64,000 bases of DNA. It comes from CAVZBW01 sp963773635. GTDB taxonomy: Bacteria > Actinomycetota > Acidimicrobiia > Acidimicrobiales > RAAP-2. A program made the translations under genes and the position numbers. The stretch spans positions 1,240,001-1,304,000 of the forward strand of contig CAVZBW010000005.1 of assembly GCA_963773635.1 (NCBI GenBank). Direction: 5' to 3'. Numbering within the stretch: the stretch's first letter is position 1; every line of letters begins with the position of its first letter. Shown one piece after another: positions 1 to 8,974 of this stretch. Below the pieces are notes generated by a model that was given only the letters and a program-made list of their open reading frames with translations, ran no database searches and had not been told where the DNA came from.

Positions 1-147
1 GTGAGGCCGCCGGTCCGGTTCACCCATCCCCTCGGCCCGGCACGAGCGGAGGTCCCCGAGCTGGGCCAGCACACCGAGGAGGTCCTGCTCGAGAGCGGTT
101 TCACCTGGGAGGAGATCGCCGCGCTGTCGGCCCGGGGGGCGATCTAA
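1..147 (+). CDS. CaiB/BaiF family CoA-transferase, C-terminal 48 residues (partial)
   Basis: The window opens inside a reading frame that runs to TAA at 145-147. The visible tail has the sequence LGQHTEEVLLE followed by a short linker, then WEEIAALSARGAI. Both are the usual C-terminus of class III CoA-transferases (CaiB/BaiF), where the last helix docks on the partner subunit. These enzymes move CoA between acyl-CoA and a free acid. The active-site Asp region lies outside the window, so the substrate cannot be guessed. The GTG at position 1 is simply an internal codon. Confidence 0.75.
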   Translation: MRPPVRFTHPLGPARAEVPELGQHTEEVLLESGFTWEEIAALSARGAI

Positions 148-284
148 CGTCGCCAAGCGCCCCCCACGGTCGGAGGTCTGCCTTGACTCGCGCATCGCGA
201 GCTGCTGGTATCCAACGTCGAATTCAACTTCAAGAGTGGTACTGGAAAGTGGCGCCCGAGAGTGCACGGGCGAGGGGTCGGAAC

Positions 285-1763
285 GTGCGAGGTAAGCGAA
301 ACCTGCGCAGCGTGGGTTGGCTGCTGATGCTGGCCGGTGGCGTCATGGCTCTGGTGATGTCGGCAACGGGCCCACTCATGGAGTTGGCTGGGGCGTCTGG
401 CACCGCGTCCGTCTACGAAGAGGCGGCAACCTTCACAGGCCCGATCACCGTCGGAAAGGTGATCGAGCCGCTCTCGGCGCTGCCCATGAACTTGGCATCG
501 CACGACTACGTGGAGCAGGAATTCTTTGCTGTGGGAGTCGCGCATGCGTTTCGTGCCACTTCAGCTCCGGCAAACGGGAAATGGAGCGTCACTCCGACGT
601 CGTCTGCTCCCTATCGCACCCGGATCCTGGTACGGCGTCCAGCCAACCCCCAGAGGTTCAGCGGCACCGTCGTCGTGGAGTGGATGAACGAGACGGCCGG
701 CGAGTCGGCCCCCGATTGGGAGTACCTCAACCCCGAGATCATGGATGCGGGAGATGCCTGGGTCGGACTGTCCGCGCAAGCGCTTGGCGTCGATGGTGGC
801 ACGCCACTGCTCAGCGGGGGCGCAGTCAGTAGCTCCGCCCAGGGTCTCAAGCAGAAGGAACCGCAGCGGTACGGTAGCCTGCAGCATCCCGGTGATCAGT
901 ATTCGTTCGACATCTACGACCAAATCGCCTTCGGTCTGCACAACTCGGCAGCAAAGGTTTTGGGGCCACTTCATGTCCACCACATCGTTGCGGTCGGCGA
1001 GTCGCAGTCGGCCTTCTACCTGACTACGTTCGCCGACGCCCTCGAGCCGCACGACTCTCCCTTCGACGGTATCTTCATCCACAGCCGCGGCGGCTCCGGA
1101 GCTCCGCTGAACGGCGGATCAATCATTGGCGGCACGACGCAGACCCCGCTGCTGATCCGAACCGATCTGCGTGTTCCGGTCTTCATGTCGGAGACGCAGA
1201 CAGATTTGATCACCCTGGGCTATGCGGCCGCCCAACAACCGGACACCCACCGCATTCGTACGTGGGAGATCGCAGGGACGTCCCACGCCGATGCCTATGA
1301 GGTCGGGGGAAACGCCGGCGTGCTCGGGTGTACGACGCCCGTCAACACCGGTCCCCAACACGTGGTGCTGCAGGCAGCCTTTGCCGACTTCACCCGTTGG
1401 GTCGTGACGGGGGCGACACCGCCTGAGCCGTCACCATTCAAGCTGCAGAGCACGAATCCGCCGATTTTGGCACTCGACCAGCATGACAACGTCATCGGAG
1501 GGGTACGGACACCCGCCGTCGACGTCCCGATATCCACGCTCAGCGGAGCCGCTCCTCCGGGCACGTCGGCGATCTGTTCCCTCTTCGGAACGACAACGCC
1601 CTTCAGCCAAGCGGAACTGACGCGCCTCTACGGCTCCAAGGCCAACTACCTCTCGAAGTACACCGCGGACCTCGACAGGGCCATCGCAGCTGGGTACGTC
1701 CTTCCATCTGAGCGGGTGGGTCTGCTGACGCAAGCCCGCCAGGTACAGTTTGCTTCGAGCTGA
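285..1763 (+). CDS. Secreted or membrane-anchored alpha/beta hydrolase (Abhydrolase_10-like)
   Basis: About 492 residues. The frame is open from a TTG at 183, but GTG 285 follows a GAGGGG ribosome site and puts a basic segment (RGKRNLR) right before one hydrophobic stretch, giving a signal peptide or anchor ending near LAGA. The mature part has VVVEWMNETAG and the nucleophile elbow VGESQSAF, where GESQS replaces GxSxG. That pattern fits the large alpha/beta hydrolase-domain family PF20091, whose members are mostly uncharacterised esterases. A late His (TSHADAYE) could complete the triad. It lies 137 bp after the CoA-transferase and may share its transcript. Substrate unknown. Confidence 0.7.
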   Translation: MRGKRNLRSVGWLLMLAGGVMALVMSATGPLMELAGASGTASVYEEAATFTGPITVGKVIEPLSALPMNLASHDYVEQEFFAVGVAHAFRATSAPANGKWSVTPTSSAPYRTRILVRRPANPQRFSGTVVVEWMNETAGESAPDWEYLNPEIMDAGDAWVGLSAQALGVDGGTPLLSGGAVSSSAQGLKQKEPQRYGSLQHPGDQYSFDIYDQIAFGLHNSAAKVLGPLHVHHIVAVGESQSAFYLTTFADALEPHDSPFDGIFIHSRGGSGAPLNGGSIIGGTTQTPLLIRTDLRVPVFMSETQTDLITLGYAAAQQPDTHRIRTWEIAGTSHADAYEVGGNAGVLGCTTPVNTGPQHVVLQAAFADFTRWVVTGATPPEPSPFKLQSTNPPILALDQHDNVIGGVRTPAVDVPISTLSGAAPPGTSAICSLFGTTTPFSQAELTRLYGSKANYLSKYTADLDRAIAAGYVLPSERVGLLTQARQVQFASS

Positions 1764-2047
1764 TCGGCAGGTTCGTCGACCCTGCTCGTCAACTCCGAAA
1801 GCCCATTTGCCTGATTCGGAGCGAATTCGGAAATGACCGGAGACGCTGGCTATGGGGCGTTCCCCTCTCGGACCGGTCCCACTGGATCTCTTCGCGGCTG
1901 GTCGCTCGATCTCACTGGGTGTCTCGCCCTTGACTCCGCACCGGCCTCACAGTGCCGCCAGAGCCCGGCCATCCGGACCTGGTGGACGAAGAATGGAGAG
2001 ACGACCGGTTAGCCGTGGCGGGGTGCGACTGCCTGCCGGGCACGGGA

Positions 2048-3757
2048 TCAGGGTGCGCGACCAGCCCCTCGCCCGCTTGTCCCGACGGTGTCCAGCCCGT
2101 CGCTGGCGAAGAGCGTTTGGATGAGCCGTATCGCGATCGAGCCCTCCCCCACCGCGGAAGCCACACGCTTGACCGAAGAGCGTCTCACGTCGCCAGCTGC
2201 GAACACGCCAGGCATGCTTGTCTCGAGTGAGTGAGGTCGGCGCTCGAGCGGCCAGTCGGACCAGTCCGAGAGCTCGTCGCCGGTGAGTAGGAACCCGCTC
2301 GCGTCTCTCACGACCTCCGAAGGCAGCCAATCGGTATGTGGGTCGGCGCCGATCAACACGAACAATGCGTCACCAGCGACCGTTTCCCGTTTGCCGGTGC
2401 CACTCTCTCGCAGGACCAACTGCTGTAAGCGCCCCTCACCATTCCCACCGACCACTTCGGTGCACGTGCGCACATCGAGATTCGGCGTGGCCTCGATTTC
2501 TTGGATGAGATAGTGCGACATCCCCGCCTGTAGGGACTGCGCTCGTACGAGGAGAGTGACCCGTCTCGCATATCGCGCTAGATGCAGGGCCGCCTGGCCA
2601 GCGGAGTTTCCTCCACCAACAACGTAAGCGACCTTTCCGCTCAGAGCAGGAGCCTCAGAGGCTGGCCCTCCGTAGAAGACACCTGCGCCCGCTAGGTCCT
2701 CCAGCGCGGGAACACCTAAGCGACGGTACGTGGCGCCGATGGTCAGGATTACGGCTCTCGCGGTCACACGCCGATCGTCCTCGAGCGTGACGCGCAGGAG
2801 ATCCCCGAAGCGAGAGAGGGCGGTCACTCGATGCATGAACACGAACGTCGCTCCGAATACCATGGCCTGCTCATAGGCCTGCTCCGCAAGCCGACTGCCG
2901 CTCACACCTTTGGGGAAGCCCAAGTAATTGCGAATCAGCGAGCTCGACCTCACTTGCCCACCGATTCCGCCCTCATCGAGCACGAGGACGCGGAGGCCCT
3001 CGGAGGCGCCATAGACGGCGGAGGACAATCCCGCCGGACCCGCACCCACGATGACTGCGTCGTACGTGTCCGCGTCGAAGTCACTCGTGGCCCCGGCAGC
3101 CTCCGCGATTTCGGTATTGGAGGGGTCGCTCAGGACTCGGCCGTCGGGAAGGAGCATCATGGGGAGCTTGGCATCGGGCCCTGCCTTGACGAGAAGCTCG
3201 CGCCCCTCGTCGGAGTCCGCCAGGCAGAACCTGTGTGGAATCGCGCAGCGCTCGAAGGTCGCTCTGAGCTCGTATGCCCTGCCCGACCAGGCCTCCCCGA
3301 CAATGTCAACGGTGTGCGGCACGGTGCGTCGTTCGGTCGCCCACTCGAGGAGAAAGCTTGAGACAGTCTCGTGAAAGACCTCATCCGGCGGCCCGGCCGG
3401 CCTGACCGCGTAATAGTGAACGCGTCCCAACGCGACCAAGGCACGGATCGCGTCTGCGCTCGACTTGTCTGCCCAAACGTCCGACGAGACGATTAGTGCG
3501 CACTTCGCGTGCGGGTGGAGCTCACGCACACGTTCGAGCAGACCACCAGCGCCGGTAACCGCCTCCGAATTCCCGGCGAGCACCAGCGCCACCTCCTCGC
3601 CGCCGTCCGCCAGCTCAGTCAGCCTCTGCAACGCCAGATCTGGATCTCCGAGACACTCGACGCGATAGTCATGGGCGTATCGCTGTCTCAGCTGAGTCTC
3701 GAGAGCTCCGAGGATGTCCTGGTCCTCGTCGAAGGCGAGCACTAATGGACGCGCCAT
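2048..3757 (-). CDS. Fused receiver-like / thioredoxin-reductase-like FAD oxidoreductase
   Basis: About 570 residues. Start ATG 3757 (MARPLVLAFDEDQD) is preferred because the acidic DEDQD cluster of a response-regulator receiver begins there. Residues 1-125 are receiver-like, about 135-220 a thioredoxin-like fold, and about 235-560 a pyridine-nucleotide disulfide oxidoreductase with FAD site VIVGAGPAGLSSAVYG, NADPH site VVGGGNSAGQAALH and a C-terminal FAD loop GVFAAGDVR. Where thioredoxin reductase carries CxxC (after GVFY) this protein reads GGPASEA, so there is no redox dithiol. The fused response-regulator/TrxR-like family is known to lack it. Probably a redox or signalling flavoprotein, not a thioredoxin reductase. 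No histidine kinase is adjacent. Confidence 0.8.
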   Translation of the reverse strand: MARPLVLAFDEDQDILGALETQLRQRYAHDYRVECLGDPDLALQRLTELADGGEEVALVLAGNSEAVTGAGGLLERVRELHPHAKCALIVSSDVWADKSSADAIRALVALGRVHYYAVRPAGPPDEVFHETVSSFLLEWATERRTVPHTVDIVGEAWSGRAYELRATFERCAIPHRFCLADSDEGRELLVKAGPDAKLPMMLLPDGRVLSDPSNTEIAEAAGATSDFDADTYDAVIVGAGPAGLSSAVYGASEGLRVLVLDEGGIGGQVRSSSLIRNYLGFPKGVSGSRLAEQAYEQAMVFGATFVFMHRVTALSRFGDLLRVTLEDDRRVTARAVILTIGATYRRLGVPALEDLAGAGVFYGGPASEAPALSGKVAYVVGGGNSAGQAALHLARYARRVTLLVRAQSLQAGMSHYLIQEIEATPNLDVRTCTEVVGGNGEGRLQQLVLRESGTGKRETVAGDALFVLIGADPHTDWLPSEVVRDASGFLLTGDELSDWSDWPLERRPHSLETSMPGVFAAGDVRRSSVKRVASAVGEGSIAIRLIQTLFASDGLDTVGTSGRGAGRAP

Positions 3758-4643
3758 CACTCCTGGCCCCTCATCATCGCGGATCCGGCAAGCTTGAATG
3801 GCCGATTCAACATCACCTTGCGTCCGGGATCGGGTTGCTCCCGAACCACAGGGGTCCACATCGACAAGGCCAGGGTAGGTGAGGGCTCAAACCCCGATTC
3901 GATCGCCCTAGTCAAGTTACGGAAACGACTGGAGAGCGTGCGGGTGTCGGCACCGGCACTGACTCTGCGGTCGGTCCAGCCTGGGTAGGTGGAAAGAGCT
4001 CCTCACCTGCTCGATCCTAGTGGGTTGCTGAGGCTCAAGAAGAACTAGATCCTCGCCCGCTCGGCATGGGGTTCCCCGTCTGCAAACAAAGAGCAATCCG
4101 AATGCGCTGAGACGCCTAGCGACGGCGGGAATTGCCTCGCCGGTCCAATCCGCGACATCCACGAGCGTCACTTGCAACCGAAATTCGTTGCAAGACGGTA
4201 GTGACCAGGATTCTCCGCGTTCGTCGTCGAGTCCCAGCACCGGCCGATCTCCTCCGTCCTAGTCCTTCAACTCCTCGGGTCCTTGGCAGACAGGTCAAAG
4301 GTTGCCAGTTCGGGCAGATAGTCCTCGCGGTGTCGCTGGTAGGAGTGTCGGTTGCGACCCGCAACAGCGCCGCCAGCTGTGCTGTTGCCTTGCGCCCACG
4401 GTGCTCTCGGCCCGCGACGGCACCGCTATCGCCGATCCGCCGTTGTAGCGACTTCGGACGCGGCTCTTGCGCTCGACGTCTTGGAACTTTCAGCCGGTTG
4501 TTGCGTACGGCCTGGAGACCGACGGCGACGTCCCGCTCCGGGTGGCGCGACGCCAGCTCGTTGCGTAGGAGGCCGTCGAGCTCCAGCCCTGGAAGTCGGG
4601 GACGCCGGCGAACTCCGCGGCAGGATCGCTTCGGCGTCTGGGC
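3758..4643. other. Gene-poor spacer, 886 bp
   Basis: No frame in this stretch has a convincing start, family motif or ribosome site. The minus strand at about 4480-4600 reads like diluted coding sequence (LELDGLLRNEL and following), and about 4270-4360 carries another short coding-like segment, but stops and frame changes break both. The spacer lies between two minus-strand genes and just beyond it is a transposase scar, so it may hold further decayed mobile DNA. I see no RNA gene or clear hairpin in it. Confidence 0.4.
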
Positions 4644-5168
4644 TCATGGGAAGCCCCGCCAGGTCGTCTGGCTGAAGCGATCGCCCTTGCGGAACCCCAG
4701 GCCTCGCACCGGGCGCACCCGGAACACGATCACGCGCCCACCGGCATCCCGGTCGCTGAACGCCCCATCGCGCACAACGAAGTCCCACGGACCGGTCGGG
4801 TACTTGACCGCGAACGCGGTCGCGACCGGCTGGAGCTCGGCGTCGTCGGTCACCTGCTCGGCCCGGCCTTCGAGCACGACGTCAAGCGCTCCCTCGACCA
4901 GGTCGCTGCGCCCGGTCGTCAGCACGCACCACGGGTTCTCGGCCAGATTCCTCGCCTTGCGCTCCTCAGGCCCGGTGGCGAACCAGAGCGCCTCCGCGTG
5001 CCAGACGGCGATCAGCGGCGTGACGTGCGGTCGGCCGTCGGGACGGACGGTGGATAGCCAGAAGGTGTCCGCGGCACGTAACTGCTCAAGTCCCGCCGCC
5101 CACGGCGTCGGCGTCGAGTCCGGCTCGCTGAACCCATGGATCTCCGCTGTCACGTCCTCCGCTGCCAT
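4644..5168 (-). CDS. Pyridoxamine 5'-phosphate oxidase-fold flavoprotein, probably F420 or FMN dependent
   Basis: 174 residues, the usual length for split-barrel PPOX proteins. Core strands are visible: FWLSTVRPDGRPHVTPL, ALWFATGPEERKARNL, then CVLTTGR and DVVLEGRAEQV, ending in the typical PTGPWDF...VFRVRPVRGLGFRKGD...TTWRGF. The STVRPDGRPHVTPL strand and the FATG.EERKARNL strand form the flavin phosphate site. In actinobacteria this subgroup commonly binds F420 and reduces small aromatic or tetrapyrrole substrates; the cofactor here is inferred. It begins 67 bp from a transposase fragment and has no operon partner. Confidence 0.82.
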   Translation of the reverse strand: MAAEDVTAEIHGFSEPDSTPTPWAAGLEQLRAADTFWLSTVRPDGRPHVTPLIAVWHAEALWFATGPEERKARNLAENPWCVLTTGRSDLVEGALDVVLEGRAEQVTDDAELQPVATAFAVKYPTGPWDFVVRDGAFSDRDAGGRVIVFRVRPVRGLGFRKGDRFSQTTWRGFP

Positions 5169-5234
5169 TCGATTTCACCCCTTCCGGATTCGACACAGCC
5201 GGTTGCGATGGGCAAGTGACATCGCCGACCTTAC

Positions 5235-5432
5235 CGAGACGACTCGCTCACCCGCCTCGTCGGGGCCGTCCTCGCCGAACAACACGACGAATGGGCCACC
5301 CAGCGGCACTACCTCTCCGAAGCCTTCATGGCCAACTCCGTCCCCAGCGCGATACTCGACCCCCAAGACGCAGAGCTATCGCTCCGCACTGAACACCGAG
5401 GATCACACCTCGAAGCCCATCACCCGGTGTGA
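5235..5432 (+). pseudogene. IS256 (mutator) family transposase, C-terminal remnant
   Basis: Reading 5235-5432 on the plus strand gives about 65 residues beginning RDDSLTRLVGAVLAEQHDEW, then ATQRHYLSEAFMAN and a stop at 5430-5432. LxRLVGAVLxxxxDEW followed by RxYLSE is the conserved C-terminus of IS256-type transposases. No start codon, DDE catalytic core or inverted repeat is present, so this is a scar. It sits between the PPOX gene and the end of the collagen-like gene, marking an old insertion there. Confidence 0.72.
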
Positions 5433-5553
5433 CGCCACCGGTCCGACCGGCCCCCGCAGTGGTTCCCGTCCTTGTCGACAACGATCGCTGCGTAGGGTGA
5501 CGTCAGCCTCCGACGAATCGCATCACATTGCAGAGTCCGGTAGCCGAGAACCC

Positions 5554-5588
5554 AGCCCCCGTCCAAGATCACACTTGGACAGGGGGCT
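5554..5588 (-). terminator. Hairpin terminator after the collagen-like gene
   Basis: AGCCCCC then GTCCAAG, a 6-base loop ATCACA, then CTTGGAC and GGGGGCT with one bulged A: a long GC-rich stem. It lies 20 bp beyond the stop at 5608 on the minus strand. That position supports 5608, not the alternative stop at 5420, as the true end of the collagen-like protein. Confidence 0.7.
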
Positions 5589-5607
5589 AGGTACCGACCT
5601 CTCGTGA

Positions 5608-7456
5608 CTAGGAGGCTTTCCGTGCCCGCCTCAGAGCTCGGAGCAAGGTCAGGCCCGCCCATAGGGCAAGGCCAGCGAGCTCCAATGCCAGAAGGGCACC
5701 CGTAAGAGCCACCGAGCCCGTGCGACTGGTTGCTGCGGTCAGCATCTGCTGTATTGCTGGCACTCTCTTCACGGAGCGCCCAGGAACAACGGACGTGGCA
5801 CTTACCAAGGAATTGGGAAGGTACCGGACGTTGGCGTCCCGCGCGGAGCTGACGACGGGCGGCAACCCGGGATGAGCAGGGCCTCTCGGAGCTGACGACG
5901 GGCGGCAACCCGGGATGGCAGGGCCTCTCGGAGCTGACGACGGGCGGCAACCCGGGATGGCAGGGCCTCTCGGAGCTGACGACGGGCGGCAACCCGGGAT
6001 GGCAGGGCCTCTCGGAGCTGACGACGGGCGGCAACCCGGGATGGCCGGGTTGACCGGGTTCCCCAGGTTGGCCGGGTTGACCGGGTTCCCCAGGTTGGCC
6101 CGGCTGTCCAGGTTGGCCCGGCTGTCCAGGTTGGCCCGGCTGTCCAGGTTGACCGGGCTTGCCGGGTTGACCGGGCTTGCCGGGTTGACCGGGCTCGCCA
6201 GGTTGGCCCGGCTTTCCGGGCTGACCGGGCTCGCCAGGTTGGCCCGGCTTTCCGGGTTGGCCGGGTTGGCCGGGTTGGCCGGGTTGGCCGGGTTGGCCGG
6301 GTTGACCGGGTTGACCGGGTTGACCGGGTTGGCCCGGCTTTCCGGGCTGACCGGGCTCGCCAGGTTGGCCCGGCTTTCCGGGTTGGCCGGGTTGGCCGGG
6401 TTGGCCGGGTTGGCCGGGTTGACCGGGTTGACCGGGTTGACCGGGTTGGCCCGGCTTTCCGGGCTGACCGGGCTCGCCAGGTTGGCCCGGCTTTCCGGGT
6501 TGGCCGGGTTGACCGGGTTGACCGGGTTGACCGGGTTGGCCCGGCTGTCCAGGTTGGCCCGACTGTCCAGGTTGGCCCGGCTGTCCAGGTTGACCGGGTT
6601 GGCCGGGTTGGCCGCCGCAAGAGCTAGACGCATCACCGAGCACCCCAACCGAGACGCCACAGACGCCGACTGGGGCATTGACGTTCGCTCCGCCCAGTTG
6701 GGTGTTGGTGCCAGATGGAGGGCCGCTGGAGGAGCTGTTCGATGAACTCCCGCACTGCGATGAGCCGTCACCGAGCACCCCAACCGAGACGCCACAGACG
6801 CCGACTGGGGCATTGACGTTCGCCCCGCCCAGTTGGGTGTTGGTGCCAGATGGAGGGCCGCTGGAGGAGCTGTTCGATGAACTCCCGCACTGCGATGAGC
6901 CGTCACCGAGCACCCCAACCGAGACGCCACAGACGCCGACTGGGGCATTGACGTTCGCCCCGCCCAGTTGGGTGTTGGTGCTGGAAGCGCTGTCTCCGGT
7001 TCCTCCGGTGCTAGTGCTCGCGGCGGAGACCCCACCGACGGCGCCGGCAACGCCACCAACGTTGACCGGGGCATTGATGTTCGCCCCGCCCAGTTGGGTG
7101 TTGGTGCTGGAAGTGCTGTCTCCGGTTCCTCCGGTGCTAGTGCTCGCGGCGGAGACCCCACCGACGGCGCCGGCAACGCCACCAGCGTTGACCGGGGCAT
7201 TGATGTTCGCCCCGCCCAGTTGGGTGTTGGTGCTACCAGATGGAGGGGTGCTGGATGAAGTCCCGCACTGTGAGGAACCCGCGCCGAGCACCCCAGCCGA
7301 GACGCCGCACACGCTGACCGGGGCATTGACGTTCACCCCCCCCTGTTGAGTGTTCAGTGTTGCTGCGTGGGCCGTACCCGCACTCAACAAGAGTGCACCG
7401 ATTGCCCCCGCGCCGCCGCCCAATATGGACAGCAGCAACGATTTTGGCCTGATCAT
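5608..7456 (-). CDS. Collagen-like surface protein with chaplin-like repeats (one frame change)
   Basis: Start ATG 7456 follows AAGGAGCGG. A signal peptide (LLLSILGGGAGAIGALLLSA...AHA) leads into six related units of the form TQLGGANVNAPVGVCG then VSVGVLG...SSQCG, resembling the Cys-pair hydrophobic domains of streptomycete chaplins. Then about 64 Gly-X-Pro triplets (GQP, GKP, GEP) give a collagen-like stalk, followed by four 14-residue copies of HPGLPPVVSSERPC. The true C-terminus, ending ALLALELAGLALWAGLTLL and RALRRARKAS, looks like a sortase-type or tail anchor, but lies one frame away. An extra A at 5875, against four otherwise identical 42-bp copies, causes the shift. Probably a cell-surface fibre; the error may be in the assembly. 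Conceptual length about 610 residues. Confidence 0.75.
5877..6044. repeat. Four perfect 42-bp tandem repeats
   Basis: Copies begin at 5877, 5919, 5961 and 6003, each 42 bp, encoding 14 residues on the minus strand. A fifth, degenerate unit at about 5835-5876 carries one extra base (A5875) and leads into the anchor segment of the collagen-like protein. Confidence 0.9.
6045..6620. repeat. 9-bp collagen-type repeat tract
   Basis: About 64 units of nine bases (variants of CCGGGTTGG on the plus strand) encode Gly-X-Pro triplets on the minus strand. Larger blocks holding GKP-GQP-GEP are themselves duplicated at about 6160-6250, 6330-6380 and 6445-6500. Such tracts change length by slippage, so copy number in the assembly is uncertain. 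Confidence 0.9.
6635..7040. repeat. 135-bp tandem repeats encoding chaplin-like units
   Basis: The sequence ACCGAGCACCCCAACCGAG recurs at 6635, 6770 and 6905, a 135-bp period (45 residues). A second, diverged pair of units follows at about 6980-7215. Near-identity of the copies points to recent duplication. Confidence 0.85.
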
Positions 7457-7989
7457 GGCCGCTCCTTCTCTCGAAATCCCTTTGGACGATCACCCGGTTG
7501 ACCGGGCTTCTGCTCGGAATCGAGAGAGGATTAGTCAGGTGAAGTCGGGGGCTGGGCGAAGGTTTCCGGGAGGGGAAGACAGTTGGCATCAAGGGAGCAA
7601 ACGGATGCCCCATTAGCTCGACAACTTCCAACGGGCACATAGCCCGCTGCAGGAGTGCCAGAACCACCCGTCGACGAAGACGAGCCGGACAAGCCGCCGC
7701 TGAACGGACCGGGCATAGCTAACGGGAAACCCGCGCCTCCGATCGGATCGATGGGTGAGAAGGGCGGAATGCCTCCCGCCTCCAATGTGCCAGCTTGAGA
7801 GGGTCCAAATCCTAAGAACTGCAAGGGGGCCGAACAAGTGATCTCTGCGAGGCCCGCGGTAGCCCCACTTTGACCCGTCCAGACTCCTCTCTGGGCCAGC
7901 ATGGGAACGGAAGCACCACGAGCGCGACCGCCAGATACTGGGTCTGAGCTACCGACCCAACCGCCCGTTTCCGTGCCCAACGTAGGATC

Positions 7990-8232
7990 ATGCGAGGCTC
8001 CGGTGGCCGTCGAGGTCGCGCCACCGAGGGCTCCGGTGGCCGTCGAGGTCGCCACCGAGGCTCCGTCGCCGTCGAGGTCGCTGTTGAGGTGGTGGCGGTG
8101 GCCGCTCCGGTCGCCGTCGAGGTCGCTGCCATCGAGGGCTCCGGTGGCCGTCGAGGTGACGCCACCGAGGGCTCCGGTCGCCGTCGAGGTCGCTGTTGAG
8201 GTGGTGGCGGTGGCCGTCGGTCGCCGTCGAGG
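7990..8232. repeat. Ala/Thr-codon repeat tract, left part
   Basis: Short imperfect repeats built from GGTGGCCGTCGAGGT, GCCACCGAGGGCTCC and GAGGTGGTGGCGGTGG. They match the tract to the right of the IS3 element, showing that the element sits inside one repeat array. Confidence 0.85.
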
Positions 8233-8662
8233 TGCGCTCCTCGCTCGGGTGCTCGGTCACGTCCATCACCCACGAGGGATCCGGCTCGGCCGGGTCGAAG
8301 GAGCGCTTGACGAGGTCCTCGGCCGGTTCGGCGGCGGCGTCTCTCCGGGTGCAGCCGAGGCCTTTGCGCCGGTGGATGCCCACGATCCCGGCCTGAGCCA
8401 TGAGTCGGGCCACCCGCTTACGGGAGCAGCGGTGGCCCTGACCAAGGACCAGCTCGGCGTGGACCCGAGGTGACCCATAGGAGCGTCGCGACATCCGATG
8501 GATGTCGAACACGGTGTTGGTGAGGACGGCGTCGTCCCAGTCCCGGTTGGAGACCGGGTTGGCCTGCCAGGCATAGAACCCCGAGGTCGACACCCCCATC
8601 ACCCGACAACACGCGGCCACCGGCAGGTCCGAGCAGCGCTGGGCGATGAAGGCGTACCTCAT
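8233..8662 (-). pseudogene. IS3 OrfB transposase, N-terminal part only
   Basis: ATG 8662 overlaps the OrfA stop by four bases (ATGA). Visible are the HTH_21-type region (YGSPRVHAELVLGQGHRCS, RKRVARLMAQAGIVGIHRR) and the first DDE strand (DPSWVMDVTEHPSE), which supplies the first catalytic Asp. The sequence then runs directly into the host Ala/Thr repeat, so the second Asp and the Glu are absent. It cannot transpose on its own. Confidence 0.8.
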
Positions 8663-8946
8663 TTTGGGAGGACGTTCTCCCGGGCGAAGTAGGCGGCAGC
8701 GCGCCGGAGGATCTCATTCTCCATCTCGGAGACTCGGAGCTTGCGCCGCAACTCGACCAGCTCGGCACGTTCAGCCGAAGTAACCCCGTCTTTGCGACCT
8801 CCGTCGATGTCGGCCTTGGCCACCCAGTTGCGCAGGCAGCTCTCGGAGATCCCGAGATCCTGCGCTAACTGGGCCATCGGCTTCGCCCGTTCTCGCGCCA
8901 GCTCGATGGCTCGAGCGCGGAACTCCGGGGGATGGGGACGTGGCAT
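8659..8946 (-). CDS. IS3 OrfA transposase (helix-turn-helix protein)
   Basis: 95 residues beginning MPRPHPPEFRARAIELAR, with the HTH segment QLAQDLGISESCLRNWVAKA and a C-terminal leucine-rich coiled coil (ELVELRRKLRVSEMENEILR). This is the standard OrfA that binds IS ends and helps make the OrfAB fusion. The stop overlaps the OrfB start, so OrfB would be reached by coupling or by slippage near AAAATGA. OrfA itself is intact, though its partner is truncated. Confidence 0.85.
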   Translation of the reverse strand: MPRPHPPEFRARAIELARERAKPMAQLAQDLGISESCLRNWVAKADIDGGRKDGVTSAERAELVELRRKLRVSEMENEILRRAAAYFARENVLPK

Positions 8947-8974
8947 GAGGGACTCCTTCCCGAGGTGCTACCAC

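Noticed and set aside
4132..5607. Plus-strand frame of 491 residues
   Set aside because: It crosses the PPOX gene antisense and the IS256 scar in another frame, is Arg/Ser/Pro-rich and matches no family.
5877..6044. Four perfect 42-bp repeats as a CRISPR array
   Set aside because: Perfect head-to-tail repeats without spacers; in-frame protein repeats.
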